64,000 nt of DNA, taken from Enterovirga aerilata (GTDB lineage: Bacteria; Pseudomonadota; Alphaproteobacteria; Rhizobiales; Beijerinckiaceae). The stretch covers positions 310,001 to 374,000 of the forward strand of contig NZ_JABEPP010000001.1 of the NCBI RefSeq assembly GCF_013044135.1. Direction: 5' to 3'. The notes beneath the pieces are model-generated. The model ran no database searches and was not told the DNA's origin. It saw only the letters and a list, made by a program, of their open reading frames with translations. The position numbers and the translations under genes are program-made. The stretch's first letter is position 1, and every line of letters starts with the position of its first letter. Below, piece by piece: positions 51,031-62,158 of this stretch.

Positions 51031-53748
51031 TCAGTCGCCGGCGCCCACGTTCTCCATCAGGATCTCGCGCTTGCCCGCATGGTTCGCGGGCCCGACGATC
51101 CCCTCGTTCTCCATCCGCTCCATGATGGAGGCGGCGCGGTTGTAGCCGATGCCGAGCCTGCGCTGGATATAGGAGGTCGAGGCCTTCTTATCACGCAGCA
51201 CCACCTGGATGGCCTGGTCGTAGAGGTCGCCGCCTTCCTCGCCGAAGGAGCCCTTGTCGAAGATGGCCGCCTCGTCGCCGCCGCCGGCCGGACCGTCCTC
51301 GTCGCCCGTCGTGACCGCGTCGAGATATTGCGGTCGGCCCTGCGCCTTCAGATGCGCCACGACCTTCTCGACCTCGTTGTCGGACACGAAGGGGCCATGC
51401 ACGCGCGTGATGCGCCCGCCACCCGCCATGTAGAGCATGTCGCCCTGGCCGAGGAGCTGCTCGGCGCCCATCTCGCCGAGGATCGTCCGTGAGTCGATCT
51501 TCGACGTGACCTGGAAGGAGATCCGGGTCGGGAAGTTCGCCTTGATCGTGCCCGTGATCACGTCCACCGAGGGGCGCTGCGTCGCCATGATGAGGTGGAT
51601 CCCGGCGGCGCGGGCCATCTGGGCGAGGCGCTGGATCGCGCCCTCGATGTCCTTGCCGGCCACCATCATCAGGTCGGCCATCTCGTCGACGATCACGACG
51701 ATGTAGGGCAGCGGCTCGAGATCCATGATCTCGTCCTCGTAGATCGCCTCCCCCGTCTCATTGTCGAAGCCGGTCTGCACCGTGCGGGTGATGACCTCGT
51801 GGCGCGCCGAAGCTTCCGCGACGCGGGCGTTGAACCCGTCGATGTTGCGGACGCCGAGCTTCGACATCTTCTTGTAGCGCTCCTCCATCTCGCGCACGGC
51901 CCATTTGAGGGCGATGACCGCCTTCTTGGGGTCCGTCACGACGGGCGAGAGCAGGTGCGGGATCCCGTCATAGACCGACAGCTCGAGCATCTTGGGATCG
52001 ACCATGATGAGCCGGCACTGCTCGGGCGTGTGCTTGTAGAGCAGGCTCAGGATCATGGTGTTGATGGCGACCGACTTGCCCGAGCCGGTGGTGCCGGCGA
52101 CGAGGAGGTGCGGCATGCGGGCGAGGTCGGCGATGATGGGCTCGCCGCCGATGTTCTTGCCGAGGCAGAGCGCCAGCTTCTGCTTGGTCTCGACGAAATC
52201 GGCCGAGGAGAGGAGCTCGCGCAGATACACCGTCTCGCGCTTCTGGTTCGGCAGCTCGATGCCGATCGCGTTGCGGCCGGGCACGACCGCGACGCGGGCC
52301 GACACCGCCGACATGGACCGGGCGATGTCGTCCGCGAGGCCGATGACGCGGCTCGACTTGGTGCCGGGGGCCGGCTCGAGTTCGTAGAGCGTCACGACCG
52401 GTCCAGGGCGGACGTTGATGATCTCGCCGCGGACGCCGAAATCCTCCAGCGTCGATTCGAGCAGCGTGGCGTTCTGCTCGAGCGCGTCCTTGGAGACGGT
52501 CGCGACCTGCTTCTTCGCCTCCGACAGCAGACCGAGCGAGGGGATCTCGTAATCCCCCTCCGGTTCAGGCTGGCGCACGGCCTGCCTGACCGGGGCGGCG
52601 GGAGCGGAGACGCGGCTTGGCGCGGGGCGGGCGGGCGCGGCCGGCGGCTTTGCGGCAGCTCGCGGCGGCGGCTCGCAGGCGGGCTCCTCCTCCTCGTCCT
52701 CGCCGAGGTCGTCGAACTCGGGCTCGACCTCGTCCCGGCTGCGCTCTGGCTCGATGACGAGCTTCCGGCCGCCTCGGGCGGCCGCGACGGGCGGCGCGTC
52801 CTCGTCCTCTTCCTCGTCGAAGACGTCCGGCGGCGCCGCCGGGGCGCGGCGCTCCGCCACGACCGGCTGTGGCCGCGCAGGCGCGGGCCGAGCCGGAACG
52901 GGCGCATCGCCGAAGGAAGGCTCGCGGCGCATGCCGGCGGCTGTGGGGGCGCGACGCTCCAGAGCAGATGCCGTACGGGCAAGGTGACCGTCCTCGCCGC
53001 GATGCGCCTCCAGGCCGGCCTCCACCTTGCGGCGGAGCGCCGATTTCAGGCTCATCGCGGCATGCGCGAGGGCGCCGAGCGAGATGATCGCCCAGCTCGG
53101 CTCCTCGTCCGACGAGGCTTCCTCGCGATCCTCGCCGCGGCGCCCGCGCGGCATCGGCTCGGCCGCGGCGGTCTCCGGCGGGCGCCGGCCGGCGCTGCAG
53201 GCGGCGGTGAGGAGCAGGATGGCGAGCGCCGCGAAGCCGAGCCCGGCGAGGGCCGCGCCCGTCGCTCCGCTGAGCCCGACGACGTGGCGCAGCCCCAGGA
53301 CGCCGTCCCCGACCACGCCGCCAAGGCCCGTGAGGAGCGGCCACCGCGTCGTGGGGGGCAGCGCGCTCGCGGTCGCGGCTGCGGCCATGATGCCGCCGCC
53401 CCAGAGGAGAAAGCGCATGATCGGACGCTCGAGCTTCTTCTGCCGCAGGAGACGCAGGCCCCAGGCCGCCGGCCCGAGCAGGAAGGCGACCGAGCCGAGC
53501 CCGAAGATCTGAATGAGGAGGTCCGCCCCGATCGCGCCCGGCGCCCCGAGCAGGTTGCGGGCCGGCGCGGATGTCGCGTTGTTCCAGCTCGGGTCGTTCA
53601 CGGACCAGCTCGCGAGCGCGAGAGCCGCCGCGATCGAGCCCGCGACCAGCACGATGCCGCCCGCCTCGACGGCGCGCCGCCGCAGGAAGGCCCCGAGCGC
53701 CTCGGACAGGCGGTCGAGAGGTGAATCGTAGCGACGGATCGTGTGCAT
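51031..53748 (-). CDS. ftsK: DNA translocase FtsK
   Basis: A 905-residue divisome ATPase. The N-terminus has about four membrane segments ([23 protein letters not shown]-like; [26 protein letters not shown]). An Arg/Pro/Ala-rich linker (about residues 190-400) follows. The motor has Walker [19 protein letters not shown] near residue 555 and [24 protein letters not shown]. The C-terminal winged-helix gamma domain is [57 protein letters not shown]. It pumps DNA at the septum towards dif, reading KOPS. The start is ATG; a near-CtrA motif lies 52 bases upstream. Confidence 0.96.
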   Translation of the reverse strand: MHTIRRYDSPLDRLSEALGAFLRRRAVEAGGIVLVAGSIAAALALASWSVNDPSWNNATSAPARNLLGAPGAIGADLLIQIFGLGSVAFLLGPAAWGLRLLRQKKLERPIMRFLLWGGGIMAAAATASALPPTTRWPLLTGLGGVVGDGVLGLRHVVGLSGATGAALAGLGFAALAILLLTAACSAGRRPPETAAAEPMPRGRRGEDREEASSDEEPSWAIISLGALAHAAMSLKSALRRKVEAGLEAHRGEDGHLARTASALERRAPTAAGMRREPSFGDAPVPARPAPARPQPVVAERRAPAAPPDVFDEEEDEDAPPVAAARGGRKLVIEPERSRDEVEPEFDDLGEDEEEEPACEPPPRAAAKPPAAPARPAPSRVSAPAAPVRQAVRQPEPEGDYEIPSLGLLSEAKKQVATVSKDALEQNATLLESTLEDFGVRGEIINVRPGPVVTLYELEPAPGTKSSRVIGLADDIARSMSAVSARVAVVPGRNAIGIELPNQKRETVYLRELLSSADFVETKQKLALCLGKNIGGEPIIADLARMPHLLVAGTTGSGKSVAINTMILSLLYKHTPEQCRLIMVDPKMLELSVYDGIPHLLSPVVTDPKKAVIALKWAVREMEERYKKMSKLGVRNIDGFNARVAEASARHEVITRTVQTGFDNETGEAIYEDEIMDLEPLPYIVVIVDEMADLMMVAGKDIEGAIQRLAQMARAAGIHLIMATQRPSVDVITGTIKANFPTRISFQVTSKIDSRTILGEMGAEQLLGQGDMLYMAGGGRITRVHGPFVSDNEVEKVVAHLKAQGRPQYLDAVTTGDEDGPAGGGDEAAIFDKGSFGEEGGDLYDQAIQVVLRDKKASTSYIQRRLGIGYNRAASIMERMENEGIVGPANHAGKREILMENVGAGD

Positions 53749-53799
53749 CAGGATACGCGACGAATATGGTTGACCGCCCCGATCCTTAGGGAGGGGCAG

Positions 53800-53815
53800 T
53801 TAAGGCGCCGCTAAC
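53800..53815. promoter_or_regulatory. imperfect CtrA-type site between ftsK and the toxin-antitoxin pair
   Basis: TTAAGGCGCCGCTAAC differs from TTAA-N7-TTAAC by one base. It is 52 bases upstream of the ftsK start and 71 bases upstream of the antitoxin start. A cell-cycle link would make sense for ftsK, but a one-mismatch site in this size of window could occur by chance. Confidence 0.3.
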
Positions 53816-53885
53816 CCTGCGGCGGGGGCCGGAGCTGACCGGGTGCCCCCTCCCGGCTCTGCAGCGCCGGTGCTATCTTCGGGCC

Positions 53886-54119
53886 ATGGCTATCGCGGCG
53901 CTGCAGACCATCCTGGACCGTATCCATGCCTGGCCGGAGGAGCGGCAGGAGCGCGCGGCCGACCTGCCCGCCTCGCTGGAGGCCGCGGGCGGCGGCGATG
54001 ACCTGCAGGTCAGCGACGAGGATCTCGCCGAGATCGACCGGCGGCTTGCGAACCCGGATTCCCGTCGACTTGGCCTGGAGGAGTTCAACGCCCGTATGGA
54101 CCGGCGTCTCGGGCGGTGA
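53886..54119 (+). CDS. putative type II antitoxin
   Basis: A 77-residue acidic, helical protein (MAIAALQTILDRIHAWPEERQERAADLPASLEA then DDLQVSDEDLAEIDRRLANPDSRRLGLEEFNARMDRRL). The second half resembles the toxin-wrapping tail of antitoxins of the ParD/RelB type, with an EDLAEIDRRLA helix. No DNA-binding motif is obvious. It overlaps the ParE-like toxin gene by four bases (GTGA), the usual antitoxin-first arrangement. The start is ATG at 53886. I have no closer family. Confidence 0.78.
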   Translation: MAIAALQTILDRIHAWPEERQERAADLPASLEAAGGGDDLQVSDEDLAEIDRRLANPDSRRLGLEEFNARMDRRLGR

Positions 54120-54394
54120 AGGTCCTTGTCTTGGAGCCCGCTGTCGAGGATCTCGAGGCGATCCACGGCTCTATCGCTCGCGACGGCCCGCGTGCGGCGG
54201 ACGACTTCATCGAGAGCATCCGAGCGCACCTGAACAGCATCGCCGATACGGGGTTCGGCGGCATCGGAAGGCCCGGCAGAGGACGTGGCACCAGAGAGCT
54301 GGTGCATGGCCGCTACGTGATCGTCTACCGCTACGACCCGCAGACAGACGAGATTCTCGTTATCTCCGTCGTCAACGGCGCGCGCCGCCGCTAG
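54116..54394 (+). CDS. RelE/ParE family toxin
   Basis: A 92-residue protein of the ParE/RelE fold: VLVLEPAVEDLEAIHGSIARDGPRAADDFIESIRAHLNSIADTGFGGIGRPGRGRGTRELVHGRYVIVYRYDPQTDEILVISVVNGARRR. The last segment (YVIVYRYD...ILVISVVNGARRR) is the characteristic strand pair and ending. ParE toxins poison DNA gyrase and RelE toxins cut mRNA; the sequence does not decide. The GTG start overlaps the antitoxin stop. Confidence 0.88.
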   Translation: MKVLVLEPAVEDLEAIHGSIARDGPRAADDFIESIRAHLNSIADTGFGGIGRPGRGRGTRELVHGRYVIVYRYDPQTDEILVISVVNGARRR

Positions 54395-54395
54395 G

Positions 54396-55766
54396 ATGGC
54401 GGCCCGCCGCTCCGCGCTCGTCGGGTGGGCGCTGTTCGACTGGGCCTGCCAGCCCTTCTTCACGCTGGTCACGACCTTCGTGTTCGCCCCGTATTTCGCG
54501 TCGGCGCTGGCGCCTGACCCGGCGACGGGCCAGGCCTGGTGGGGCTATGCGACGGCGGCGGCGGGCCTCGCCCTGGCGATTTCCTCGCCGGTGCTCGGCT
54601 CGATCGCGGACGCGACAGGCCGCATGAAGCCCTGGATCGCGGCCGCCTGCCTCATCCTCGTCCTGGCCTCGGCCTCGCTCTGGTTCGCGGCGCCCGGCGC
54701 CAACCGGGCCGTTCCGCTGGCGCTCGCCGCCTTCGCGGTCGGCACGGTCGCGGCGGAGGTCGCGGCCGTGTTCAACAATGCCATGATGTCGCGGCTCGTC
54801 GGCCCGGCCGGGCTCGGGCGGCTGTCCGGCACCGGCTGGGCGGTGGGCTATACGGGCGGTCTCGTCTCGCTGGTCCTCGTGCTCGGCTTCATGGCGGCCT
54901 CCCCCGATACGGGGAGGACGTTCTTCGGCCTCGAACCATGGTTCGGCCTCGATCCCGCGGCTCGGGAAGGGGATCGGGCCTCCGGCCCGCTCGCCGCGCT
55001 CTGGTTGATCCTCTTCGTCTGGCCGCTCTTCGTCTTCACGCCCGACGCGGCCGGCACGGGAATCCCCGCCCGAGCGGCCGTTCGGGACGGGCTCGCACGG
55101 CTGCGCTCCACGATCGCCGAGGCGAGGGCGCATCCGGCGGTCGGGCGCTTCCTCCTCGGCAACATGATCTATCAGGACGGGCTCGTCGCCCTCTTCGCCT
55201 TCGGGGGCATCTACGGCGCGGGCGTCTTCGGCTGGAGCCCGACCGAGCTCGGGATCTTCGGCATCCTGCTCACGGTGTCCGGCACGGTCGGAGCGGTCGT
55301 CGGCGGCATCCTCGACGACCGGTTCGGGGCGCGTGCCGTAATCCTGGGCTCGCTCGCCGTGCTGATCCTCGTCTGCATCGGCATCCTGTCGCTCGGGCGC
55401 GCGCACGTGCTCTTCGTGGTCCCGACCGCGCCGCCATCGGCCGAGCTGTTCGGCAGCGTGCCCGAGAAGCTGTTCCTCGGGCTCGGCCTCCTGATCGGAG
55501 CCGTCGCGGGGCCGCTCCAGGCCTCCTCGCGCGCCTATCTCGCCCGCACCGTACCGGCCGAGGATGCGGGCCGCTATTTCGGCCTGCTCGCGCTCTCCGG
55601 GAAGGTCACGTCCTTCCTGGCGCCGCTCGCGGTCGCGGCGGCAACCCAGGCGGCCGGCACGCAGGCGGCGGGCCCCGCGGTACTGATCCTCTTCTTCGGG
55701 ATCGGCGCGGCCCTGATCGCGAGCCTCAGGCGACCGTGGCGGCGGTGCCGGTCACGGTCACCATGA
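54396..55766 (+). CDS. MFS transporter, UMF1/Atg22-like family
   Basis: A 456-residue permease with about twelve membrane helices. The family opening is [45 protein letters not shown], with [18 protein letters not shown] (MFS motif A-like) and [32 protein letters not shown]. This is the UMF1 (unknown major facilitator 1) / Atg22 vacuole-effluxer group, with unknown substrates in bacteria. It starts one base after the toxin stop. Its 3' end overlaps the convergent YbjQ gene by 41 bases. Confidence 0.9.
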   Translation: MAARRSALVGWALFDWACQPFFTLVTTFVFAPYFASALAPDPATGQAWWGYATAAAGLALAISSPVLGSIADATGRMKPWIAAACLILVLASASLWFAAPGANRAVPLALAAFAVGTVAAEVAAVFNNAMMSRLVGPAGLGRLSGTGWAVGYTGGLVSLVLVLGFMAASPDTGRTFFGLEPWFGLDPAAREGDRASGPLAALWLILFVWPLFVFTPDAAGTGIPARAAVRDGLARLRSTIAEARAHPAVGRFLLGNMIYQDGLVALFAFGGIYGAGVFGWSPTELGIFGILLTVSGTVGAVVGGILDDRFGARAVILGSLAVLILVCIGILSLGRAHVLFVVPTAPPSAELFGSVPEKLFLGLGLLIGAVAGPLQASSRAYLARTVPAEDAGRYFGLLALSGKVTSFLAPLAVAAATQAAGTQAAGPAVLILFFGIGAALIASLRRPWRRCRSRSP

Positions 55767-56046
55767 GCATGCTTTCGGAGGCGCCGATCGCGCCGTAATC
55801 GAGGTCCACCCCAACGACCGCGTTGGCGCCGAGCCTGCGCGCCCGCTCGGCCATCTCGGACATGGCATGCTCGCGCGCATCGCCGAGCACCTTCTCGTAG
55901 GATCCCGACCGGCCGCCCACGAAGTCCCGGATGGAGGCGAAGAAGTCCCGGAACACGTTCGCCCCGAGGATCGCCTCGCCCGAGACCACGCCGTGATAAG
56001 CCGTGATCCGGTGGCCCTCGATGCTCGGCGTCGTGGTGATCAGCAT
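55726..56046 (-). CDS. YbjQ family (UPF0145) protein
   Basis: A 106-residue protein with the family blocks [88 protein letters not shown]. The family is annotated as putative heavy-metal-binding and forms pentamers in known structures; its job is unknown. There is no signal peptide. It overlaps the MFS gene on the opposite strand by 41 bases. Confidence 0.92.
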   Translation of the reverse strand: MLITTTPSIEGHRITAYHGVVSGEAILGANVFRDFFASIRDFVGGRSGSYEKVLGDAREHAMSEMAERARRLGANAVVGVDLDYGAIGASESMLMVTVTGTAATVA

Positions 56047-56060
56047 CGGCTCTCTCCCCT

Positions 56061-57653
56061 TCAGTGGCGGAAATGGCGGTGACCGGTGAACACCATGGCG
56101 AGACCGGCCTCGTCGGCGGCGCGGATGACCTCGTCGTCGCGCATGGAGCCGCCGGGCTGGATCACGGCCGTCGCTCCGGCTTCCGCGGCCGCGAGGAGAC
56201 CGTCCGCGAAGGGGAAGAAGGCGTCGGAGGCGACCACCGCGCCCCGGGCGAGGCTCTCGGGCAGCCCCGTATTCCGGGCGGCCTCGGCCGCCTTCCAGGC
56301 TGCGATGCGGGAGGAATCGACGCGGCTCATCTGGCCCGCCCCGATCCCGACGGTCGCGCCGTCTCGGGCATAGACGATCGCGTTCGACTTCACGTGCTTG
56401 GCGACCCGGAAGGCGAAGCGGAGGTCCCGCAGCTCCTCGTCGGTCGGGCCTCGCCTCGTCACGACCTTGAGGTCCATGTCGTCGACGACCGCATTGTCGC
56501 GCGCCTGGGCCAGAAAGCCGCCCGAGACCGTACGGACGACGAGGCCCGGCGCGCGCGGGTCGGGCAGGCCGTCCGCGAGCAGGAGCCGGAGGTTCTTCTT
56601 CGCGGCTACGATCGCGACCGCCTCCTCGGACGCGTCGGGCGCGATGATCACCTCCGTGAATATCTCCACGATCTTCCGCGCGGCCTCCGCATCGAGCGGC
56701 CGGTTCAGGGCGACGATGCCGCCGAAGGCCGAGACCGGGTCGCAGCGGAGCGCCTTCTCGTAGGCCTCAAGGAGCGTCCCGCCCTCGGCGACGCCGCATG
56801 GATTGGCGTGCTTGATGATGGCGACCGCCGCCGTGCGGGCCGGGTCGAACTCCGCCACGCATTCGAAGGCGGCATCGGTGTCGTTGACGTTGTTGTAGGA
56901 GAGCTGCTTGCCCTGGACCTGACGCGCTGTCGCGACCCCCGGCCGGCGCTCCGGCCCGCGGTAGAAGGCGGCGCTCTGGTGCGGGTTCTCCCCGTAGCGC
57001 ATGGCCTCGGCCAGCATACCCCCGATGGCCCGGTAGTCCGGGGCCGCTTCGGCGATCTCGCCGGCGAGCCAGTTGGAGATCGCGGCATCGTAGGTGGCCG
57101 TCCGGGCATAGGCCTTCTGCGCCAGCCGCTTCCGCAACGTGAGGGTCACGGCGCCGTCATGCGCCGCGAGCTCGCCCAGGACCGCATCGTAATCCGCCGC
57201 ATCCACCACGACCGCGACATCGGCATGGTTCTTCGCCGCGGCCCGGATCATGGCGGGGCCGCCGATGTCGATGTTCTCCACGCATTCGTCGTAGCCCTTG
57301 CCGGCCGCGACGGTCGCCTCGAACGGGTAGAGGTTCACGACGAGCAGATCGATGCTCGGAATGCCATGCGCGAGCATGGCGGCCTGGTGCTCGGGATTGG
57401 ACCTGATCGCGAGGAGACCGCCGTGAACCGCCGGGTGGAGCGTCTTCACCCGTCCGTCCATCATCTCCGGAAAGCCCGTGAGCTCGGACACCTCCTGGAC
57501 GCGAAGCCCGGCCCCGACAAGGGCTGCGTGCGTTCCCCCTGTCGAGACGAGCTCGACGCCGCGCTGCGCCAAAGCCTGCGCGAAGGGCACGAGCCCCGAT
57601 TTGTCGGAGACGGACAGGAGGGCGCGGGTGACGCGCCGAAGCTCGGTGGGCAT
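56061..57653 (-). CDS. purH: bifunctional AICAR transformylase/IMP cyclohydrolase
   Basis: A 530-residue protein for the last two steps of IMP synthesis. The N-terminal IMP cyclohydrolase (MGS-like) domain is [36 protein letters not shown]...[26 protein letters not shown]. The C-terminal transformylase has [33 protein letters not shown] (Lys-His active site), and [21 protein letters not shown]...[13 protein letters not shown]. The ATG at 57653 lies just after the stop of the heparinase gene; a TTG six bases earlier is an alternative. Confidence 0.96.
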   Translation of the reverse strand: MPTELRRVTRALLSVSDKSGLVPFAQALAQRGVELVSTGGTHAALVGAGLRVQEVSELTGFPEMMDGRVKTLHPAVHGGLLAIRSNPEHQAAMLAHGIPSIDLLVVNLYPFEATVAAGKGYDECVENIDIGGPAMIRAAAKNHADVAVVVDAADYDAVLGELAAHDGAVTLTLRKRLAQKAYARTATYDAAISNWLAGEIAEAAPDYRAIGGMLAEAMRYGENPHQSAAFYRGPERRPGVATARQVQGKQLSYNNVNDTDAAFECVAEFDPARTAAVAIIKHANPCGVAEGGTLLEAYEKALRCDPVSAFGGIVALNRPLDAEAARKIVEIFTEVIIAPDASEEAVAIVAAKKNLRLLLADGLPDPRAPGLVVRTVSGGFLAQARDNAVVDDMDLKVVTRRGPTDEELRDLRFAFRVAKHVKSNAIVYARDGATVGIGAGQMSRVDSSRIAAWKAAEAARNTGLPESLARGAVVASDAFFPFADGLLAAAEAGATAVIQPGGSMRDDEVIRAADEAGLAMVFTGHRHFRH

Positions 57654-57655
57654 AC

Positions 57656-59470
57656 TCAACTCTGGTCGGGTTCTGGGCCCGGCCGTCCGGCCGGTGCCTC
57701 GGGTTCCTCTAGGGTCGCCTCCTCGGGCGGAGCGGCGGCCTGACGCCCCTCTAGCACACGTTCGAAGCTCCAGCGGGCGGAGAGCGGCGCATCTGGCGGC
57801 GGCGGATTGAGGCGCACCACGATCTGCCGCGTCGGCCTGCGGCCCTGGGGACCGCCGAAATAGATGCTGTCCTCGAGCGCGGCCGGCGCGTTCTCGCTCC
57901 GGAACCGCCAGACCTCGCCGCTTCTGCCGAGCTTCAGCGCGACGGCGTTCGGAGAGGCCTCGCGCGCGGCCTGCACGTCCGGATGGAGGTGGAACCGCAG
58001 CACCGGCCCGGGCGCGCGCTCGCGGGGGCGCCCCGCACCGAGAAGGCGGTCGACCCCTTCCAGCCTGGCGCCGTCCGGAGCGAGGCTCCAGCGCCGCTCA
58101 TGCGCGATCCCGAAGCGCGCCTCGTAGCCGTCGTGCCGCGCCGAGACCACCACCCAGCCGTCGGCATCGATGCCGCGCTCGACCCGGACCTCACCGGGGC
58201 CGGCGACGAGCACCGGCCCGAGCCGGCGTTCCACGAAGCGGGCGATCTCGCCCCGCGCGTCCTCGAGAAGGAGGCCCGACGACACCTCGCCCAGCGCGAG
58301 CGTGGAATGCGCCGCGGTCCGGCGCGCGGCCGTCCGGGCGGGTCCGGGCGCGAGCGGCGCGCCGACATTGACGACGAGCGGCGCCCCGCCCGCCGTCATC
58401 TCGAAGGACAGGCAGCCGGCATGGGCCGCTCCCGCCGAATCGAGCGGCGGGGCCCGCCCGGTATCGGCGATGAGGACCGTCCCGCCCGACTCCAGCCGGG
58501 CATAGCCGGACTGCTCCGCGTAGCTCGGCGGGCTTCCCCGGACGCTGTCGTAGGACAGGAGCGTCGCGATCTGGTCGACCGCGGTCGGCCCCATCCCGTT
58601 GAACAGCGCGAGCTCCCGCCCGCCGCCCCGGAGATAGCGCAGCATCGGCATCATGCGGTCGATGGCGCGCCCGAGCGCCTCCGGCGCCTCGATCGCCCGG
58701 CTGGCATAGAGGAGGCGCAGCGGCAGCAGGTCGAGCAGGAGCTCGATCAGCACGCCCGGATGGCGGCTGACATGGCCTCCGTCCGGCAGGATCTGCGCGT
58801 CGAGCTCCGCCCCGAGCAGACGGGTGGCGCGCCTCAGCCGGTTCTCCAGCCCGCTGCAGCAGAGCGCCGCATAGGAGAGCGCGATCGCGGCGGCGAGCCG
58901 GTCGAGCGGGATACGGGCGCCGACGGCCTCCGCCTCGAGGAGCGCGACGCCGCGTCCGATCGCCCGCAGGAAGGCGTTGTAGAAGGCCGGATCGGCCCCG
59001 TTCAGGACGAGCGGCGACTGGCACAGGAAGGAGATGGTCCGCCGGGCCACGACGCGCGGCTCGCGTCCCACCCCGGCCGCCAATTCCCGCCGACGCGGCC
59101 CGACGGCTTCGCCGACGAGGGCGCGCGCGTTCTCGCGGGACAGCTGGGAATCGGCGGCCCGCAGGTGCCTGAGCCAGGAGAAGCCGTAGAGGGCGCGCGC
59201 CCAGTCGCGCGTCGGCGGCTCGATCTCGAAGGGCGAACGGCCGCGCGTCTCGACCTCGCGCCCGGCGAAGGTGAACAGGCCGGAATAGATGTCCTGCGCG
59301 ATGGTCGGGTCGCTGGTGCGGAGATCCTGGGGCGCGAAGAGCAGCCGCTCGGGGCGCGGCACGCGCCAGCTCGGGCCGCGCGCATGCCGGCGCAGCCAGA
59401 GGATCGGCACGCGGCCGGCCTCTGCTAGTGCCAGCCTGTAGAGCCGCCAGCGGTCGGCCGCCCAGCCCAA
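57656..59470 (-). CDS. heparinase II/III family protein
   Basis: A 604-residue protein with an alpha/alpha toroid N-terminal half ([36 protein letters not shown]...[58 protein letters not shown]) and a C-terminal beta region ([66 protein letters not shown]). This is the heparinase II/III-like family, polysaccharide lyases in characterised members. In Rhizobiales it is a conserved neighbour of rsmB and purH, so an envelope role is likely rather than heparin degradation. The start is TTG after GGGAA. No signal peptide is evident. Confidence 0.88.
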   Translation of the reverse strand: MGWAADRWRLYRLALAEAGRVPILWLRRHARGPSWRVPRPERLLFAPQDLRTSDPTIAQDIYSGLFTFAGREVETRGRSPFEIEPPTRDWARALYGFSWLRHLRAADSQLSRENARALVGEAVGPRRRELAAGVGREPRVVARRTISFLCQSPLVLNGADPAFYNAFLRAIGRGVALLEAEAVGARIPLDRLAAAIALSYAALCCSGLENRLRRATRLLGAELDAQILPDGGHVSRHPGVLIELLLDLLPLRLLYASRAIEAPEALGRAIDRMMPMLRYLRGGGRELALFNGMGPTAVDQIATLLSYDSVRGSPPSYAEQSGYARLESGGTVLIADTGRAPPLDSAGAAHAGCLSFEMTAGGAPLVVNVGAPLAPGPARTAARRTAAHSTLALGEVSSGLLLEDARGEIARFVERRLGPVLVAGPGEVRVERGIDADGWVVVSARHDGYEARFGIAHERRWSLAPDGARLEGVDRLLGAGRPRERAPGPVLRFHLHPDVQAAREASPNAVALKLGRSGEVWRFRSENAPAALEDSIYFGGPQGRRPTRQIVVRLNPPPPDAPLSARWSFERVLEGRQAAAPPEEATLEEPEAPAGRPGPEPDQS

Positions 59471-59559
59471 ACGCTATTCCCGCCTGATCGGACCCGCGCG
59501 GAGGAAAGGCCCGGGTGAGTTGAGCGCGGCCTCCGGCGCCGCCCTCTCCCCATGGCGCA

Positions 59560-60903
59560 TCAGGCCGGCTTGCGCGAGACCCGGCACGCGAAAAAGCCGT
59601 CCAATCCCCGGCGGAAAGCCTCCGGCAGGCCGGCGGCGTCGGGCAGCGTGCGGAGGTCGCCCTCGTCCGTGACGACGGCCTGGCCCAGGCCGGTCTCGCC
59701 CGGCGCGACGGGGATGCGCTCGAATTCGGGGTGGCGGCGGAGGAAGGCGGCGGCCTGCTGCTCGCCCTCCTCGGGTTCGAGCGAGCATACGCAATAGACG
59801 AGCCGCCCGCCCGGGCGGACGAGCGTTGCCGCGTGGTCGAGGAGGCGGCGCTGCAGGTCGGCGAGGCTGGCGAGATCGCCTTCCTGCTTGGTCCAGGCGG
59901 CGTCGGGATGGCGGCGGAGGGTTCCGGTCGCCGTGCAGGGCGCATCCAGCAGCACGGCGTCGAAGGGCTCGGCCCGGAAGGCCAGGGCGTCGGTGCAGAC
60001 CACCTCCGCCCCGAGCCGGAGACGGTCGAGATTCTGCCGCAGCCGGCCGAGCCGCGCGGCGGAGCGGTCCACGGCGGTCACCACGGCGCCCGCGGCCGCG
60101 AGCTGCGCCGTCTTGCCGCCGGGCGCGGCGCAGAGATCCGCGACCCGCTCGCCCGGCCCCGCTCCCAGAAGCCGGGCCGGGAGCGCCGCCGCGGCATCCT
60201 GCACCCACCATGCGCCCTCGGCATAGCCCGGCAGGTCCGGGATGGCGGTCCGGTCCGCGAGGCGGATGCTGCCGGAGGGCAGGAGCGCGCCGCCGAGCCG
60301 CTCGGCCCAGCCCGCGGCATCCTCCTTCGCGCTGAGGTCGACCGGCGCGCCGTCGCGATGCGCCGCCGCCATGGCGGCGGCGCGCTCCGGCCCGTAGGTC
60401 CCGGTCCAGCGCTCGGCCAGCCAGACCGGAGCGTCCTCGAGCGGCGAGATCTCCTCGGCCAGGATGGCCTCGCGCTCGCGCGCCACCCGGCGCAGGACGG
60501 CATTCGCCACCCCCGTGAGGTGCCGGAGCTTCGGGTCGCTGCGGGCCAGCTCGACCGTGAGGTCGACCGCGGCGTGATCCGGCACGTTCAGGAACAGGAT
60601 CTGCGCCGCTCCGGTCGCCAGCAGCGCGAAGGCGCGCTCGTCCGCGGAGAGGCCCTTCGCCAGCCGCTCGTTCAGCACGCGTCCCAGGGTCCCGAGCCGG
60701 CGGAAGGTCGTCACCGCGACCGCGCGCGCGAGCGGGTCGGCGCCAGGGCTCCGGGCCAGGATCTCGTCAAGCCCGGTGCGGCTGCGCAGAACCTCGGCGA
60801 CGGCCGCCAGGGCCAGCCGCCGCGCTCCGAACCCGGCCGGCTCGGCCGCGGCGGGAGGTCCTTCCTCGCTCCGGCCCGAACGCCGGGCCCGCGTCACCGC
60901 CAC
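59560..60903 (-). CDS. rsmB: 16S rRNA (cytosine-C5) methyltransferase RsmB/Sun
   Basis: A 447-residue RNA m5C methyltransferase. A NusB-like N-terminal domain (residues about 25-160: [58 protein letters not shown]) precedes the Rossmann domain. Its motifs are [42 protein letters not shown] (Cys 1) and [14 protein letters not shown] (catalytic Cys 2). It methylates C967 of 16S rRNA. The start is GTG; the gene overlaps the end of htpX by ten bases, so both are in one operon. Confidence 0.93.
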   Translation of the reverse strand: MAVTRARRSGRSEEGPPAAAEPAGFGARRLALAAVAEVLRSRTGLDEILARSPGADPLARAVAVTTFRRLGTLGRVLNERLAKGLSADERAFALLATGAAQILFLNVPDHAAVDLTVELARSDPKLRHLTGVANAVLRRVAREREAILAEEISPLEDAPVWLAERWTGTYGPERAAAMAAAHRDGAPVDLSAKEDAAGWAERLGGALLPSGSIRLADRTAIPDLPGYAEGAWWVQDAAAALPARLLGAGPGERVADLCAAPGGKTAQLAAAGAVVTAVDRSAARLGRLRQNLDRLRLGAEVVCTDALAFRAEPFDAVLLDAPCTATGTLRRHPDAAWTKQEGDLASLADLQRRLLDHAATLVRPGGRLVYCVCSLEPEEGEQQAAAFLRRHPEFERIPVAPGETGLGQAVVTDEGDLRTLPDAAGLPEAFRRGLDGFFACRVSRKPA

Positions 60904-61814
60904 GTGCCCGGCCAGCCGGTCGCGCCCAGGGAGCGGCGAACGGCCGGCCCGAAGCCCGGGCGGGCCGCGCCGCCGAAGCCGGACCGGGCGAGCTCATGCA
61001 GGGCCGCGATGCGGTTCTCGGTTGCCGGATGGGTCGAGAAGAGGCTGTCCAGCCCGCCGCTCCGCAACGGGTTGACGATGAAGAGCGGCGCCGTCGCGGG
61101 ATGTCGCTCCGCCTCGACATTCACGTAGCGCTGGGCGCCGGCCTCGATCCGGGCCAGCGCCGAGGCGAGCCAGAGCGGGTTGCCGCAGATCTCGGCGCCC
61201 AGCCTGTCGGCCTCGTATTCGCGCGACCGGCTGATCGCGAACTGGATGATCATGGCTGCGATGGGAGCGAGAAGGGCCGTCGCGATCGCCACGATCGGAT
61301 TCATCCGCTCGGCCTCGCGCCCGCCGAAGATGAAGCCGAACTGCGCCAATGTCGAGATCGCGCCCGCGATCGTGGCCGAGACGGTCATGAGCAGCGTGTC
61401 GCGGTTGCGGATATGCGCGAGTTCGTGCGCGATCACGCCGGCCAGCTCCTGGCGGTTGAGCGTATCGAGCAGGCCGGTCGAGACCGCGACGGCCGAGTTC
61501 GCCGGGTTGCGCCCCGTCGCGAAGGCGTTCGGCTGCGCGCTCTCGATGATGTAGACTCGGGGCATCGGCAGCCCGGCGCGCGCTGCGAGCTCCCCGACCA
61601 GCCCAACGAGATCGGGCGCGGTGCGCGCATCGACCTCGACCGCGCCATGCGCCGCAAGCGCGAGCTGGTCCGAGTTCCAATAGGCGAAGAGGTTCGTCAC
61701 GGCCGCGAACCCCAACGCGATCAACATCCCGGTCGTGCCGCCGAGCGCGTAGCCGACCACGCCGAAGAGAGCCGTGAGCCCGGCGAGCAGGACCGCGGTC
61801 TTGACGGTGTTCAT
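60894..61814 (-). CDS. htpX: membrane zinc metalloprotease HtpX
   Basis: A 306-residue inner-membrane protease. The active site is [16 protein letters not shown], with the third zinc ligand in [11 protein letters not shown]. Membrane segments flank it ([41 protein letters not shown] and [40 protein letters not shown]). It degrades misfolded membrane proteins. The ATG at 61814 is chosen because the frame above it overlaps the divergent DUF1674 gene. GGAGGA lies just upstream. Confidence 0.95.
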   Translation of the reverse strand: MNTVKTAVLLAGLTALFGVVGYALGGTTGMLIALGFAAVTNLFAYWNSDQLALAAHGAVEVDARTAPDLVGLVGELAARAGLPMPRVYIIESAQPNAFATGRNPANSAVAVSTGLLDTLNRQELAGVIAHELAHIRNRDTLLMTVSATIAGAISTLAQFGFIFGGREAERMNPIVAIATALLAPIAAMIIQFAISRSREYEADRLGAEICGNPLWLASALARIEAGAQRYVNVEAERHPATAPLFIVNPLRSGGLDSLFSTHPATENRIAALHELARSGFGGAARPGFGPAVRRSLGATGWPGTWR

Positions 61815-61835
61815 GCCATCCTCCAACTCGACGTC

Positions 61836-62087
61836 ATGACTGACGTCCTCGCCGGGAATGTGGGAATTCAGGGCGGCCTGCGGCAAGATGCGCCACCGGG
61901 CGCGGCCCCTGGCAAGCCGCTGAGCGAGGCCGCGAGGCGGGCGCTCGCCGAAGCGGCCGAGCGGCGCGCCGCTGTCGACCGGCGGGCGGCGGAGATCGCG
62001 AAAAGTCCCGAGCGGAACGGTCGCGGCGGGCTGGAGCCCGTGCGCTACGACGACTGGGAGATCGGCGGCCGCGCGGTCGATTTCTGA
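61836..62087 (+). CDS. DUF1674 (SDHAF4-like) protein
   Basis: An 83-residue protein. The core is [58 protein letters not shown]. The C-terminal [14 protein letters not shown] is the DUF1674 signature shared with eukaryotic succinate dehydrogenase assembly factor 4, which protects flavinated SdhA. A role in SDH assembly is inferred. The ATG at 61836 has no good ribosome site; a GTG at 61860 is an alternative. It is divergent from htpX with only 21 bases between, an unusually tight divergent pair, but the htpX-rsmB-DUF1674 neighbourhood is normal for the group. Confidence 0.85.
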   Translation: MTDVLAGNVGIQGGLRQDAPPGAAPGKPLSEAARRALAEAAERRAAVDRRAAEIAKSPERNGRGGLEPVRYDDWEIGGRAVDF

Positions 62088-62158
62088 GGCCGGCGGCGCC
62101 GATTGCGGGAGGCCGGGACGCCGCCTAAAGCTGCAGCAAAGCTTGAGGGGAGGGGCAG

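Noticed and set aside
51595-53724. A 709-codon open frame antisense to ftsK
   Set aside because: Composition is biased and shows no family motifs; the minus-strand FtsK is unambiguous.
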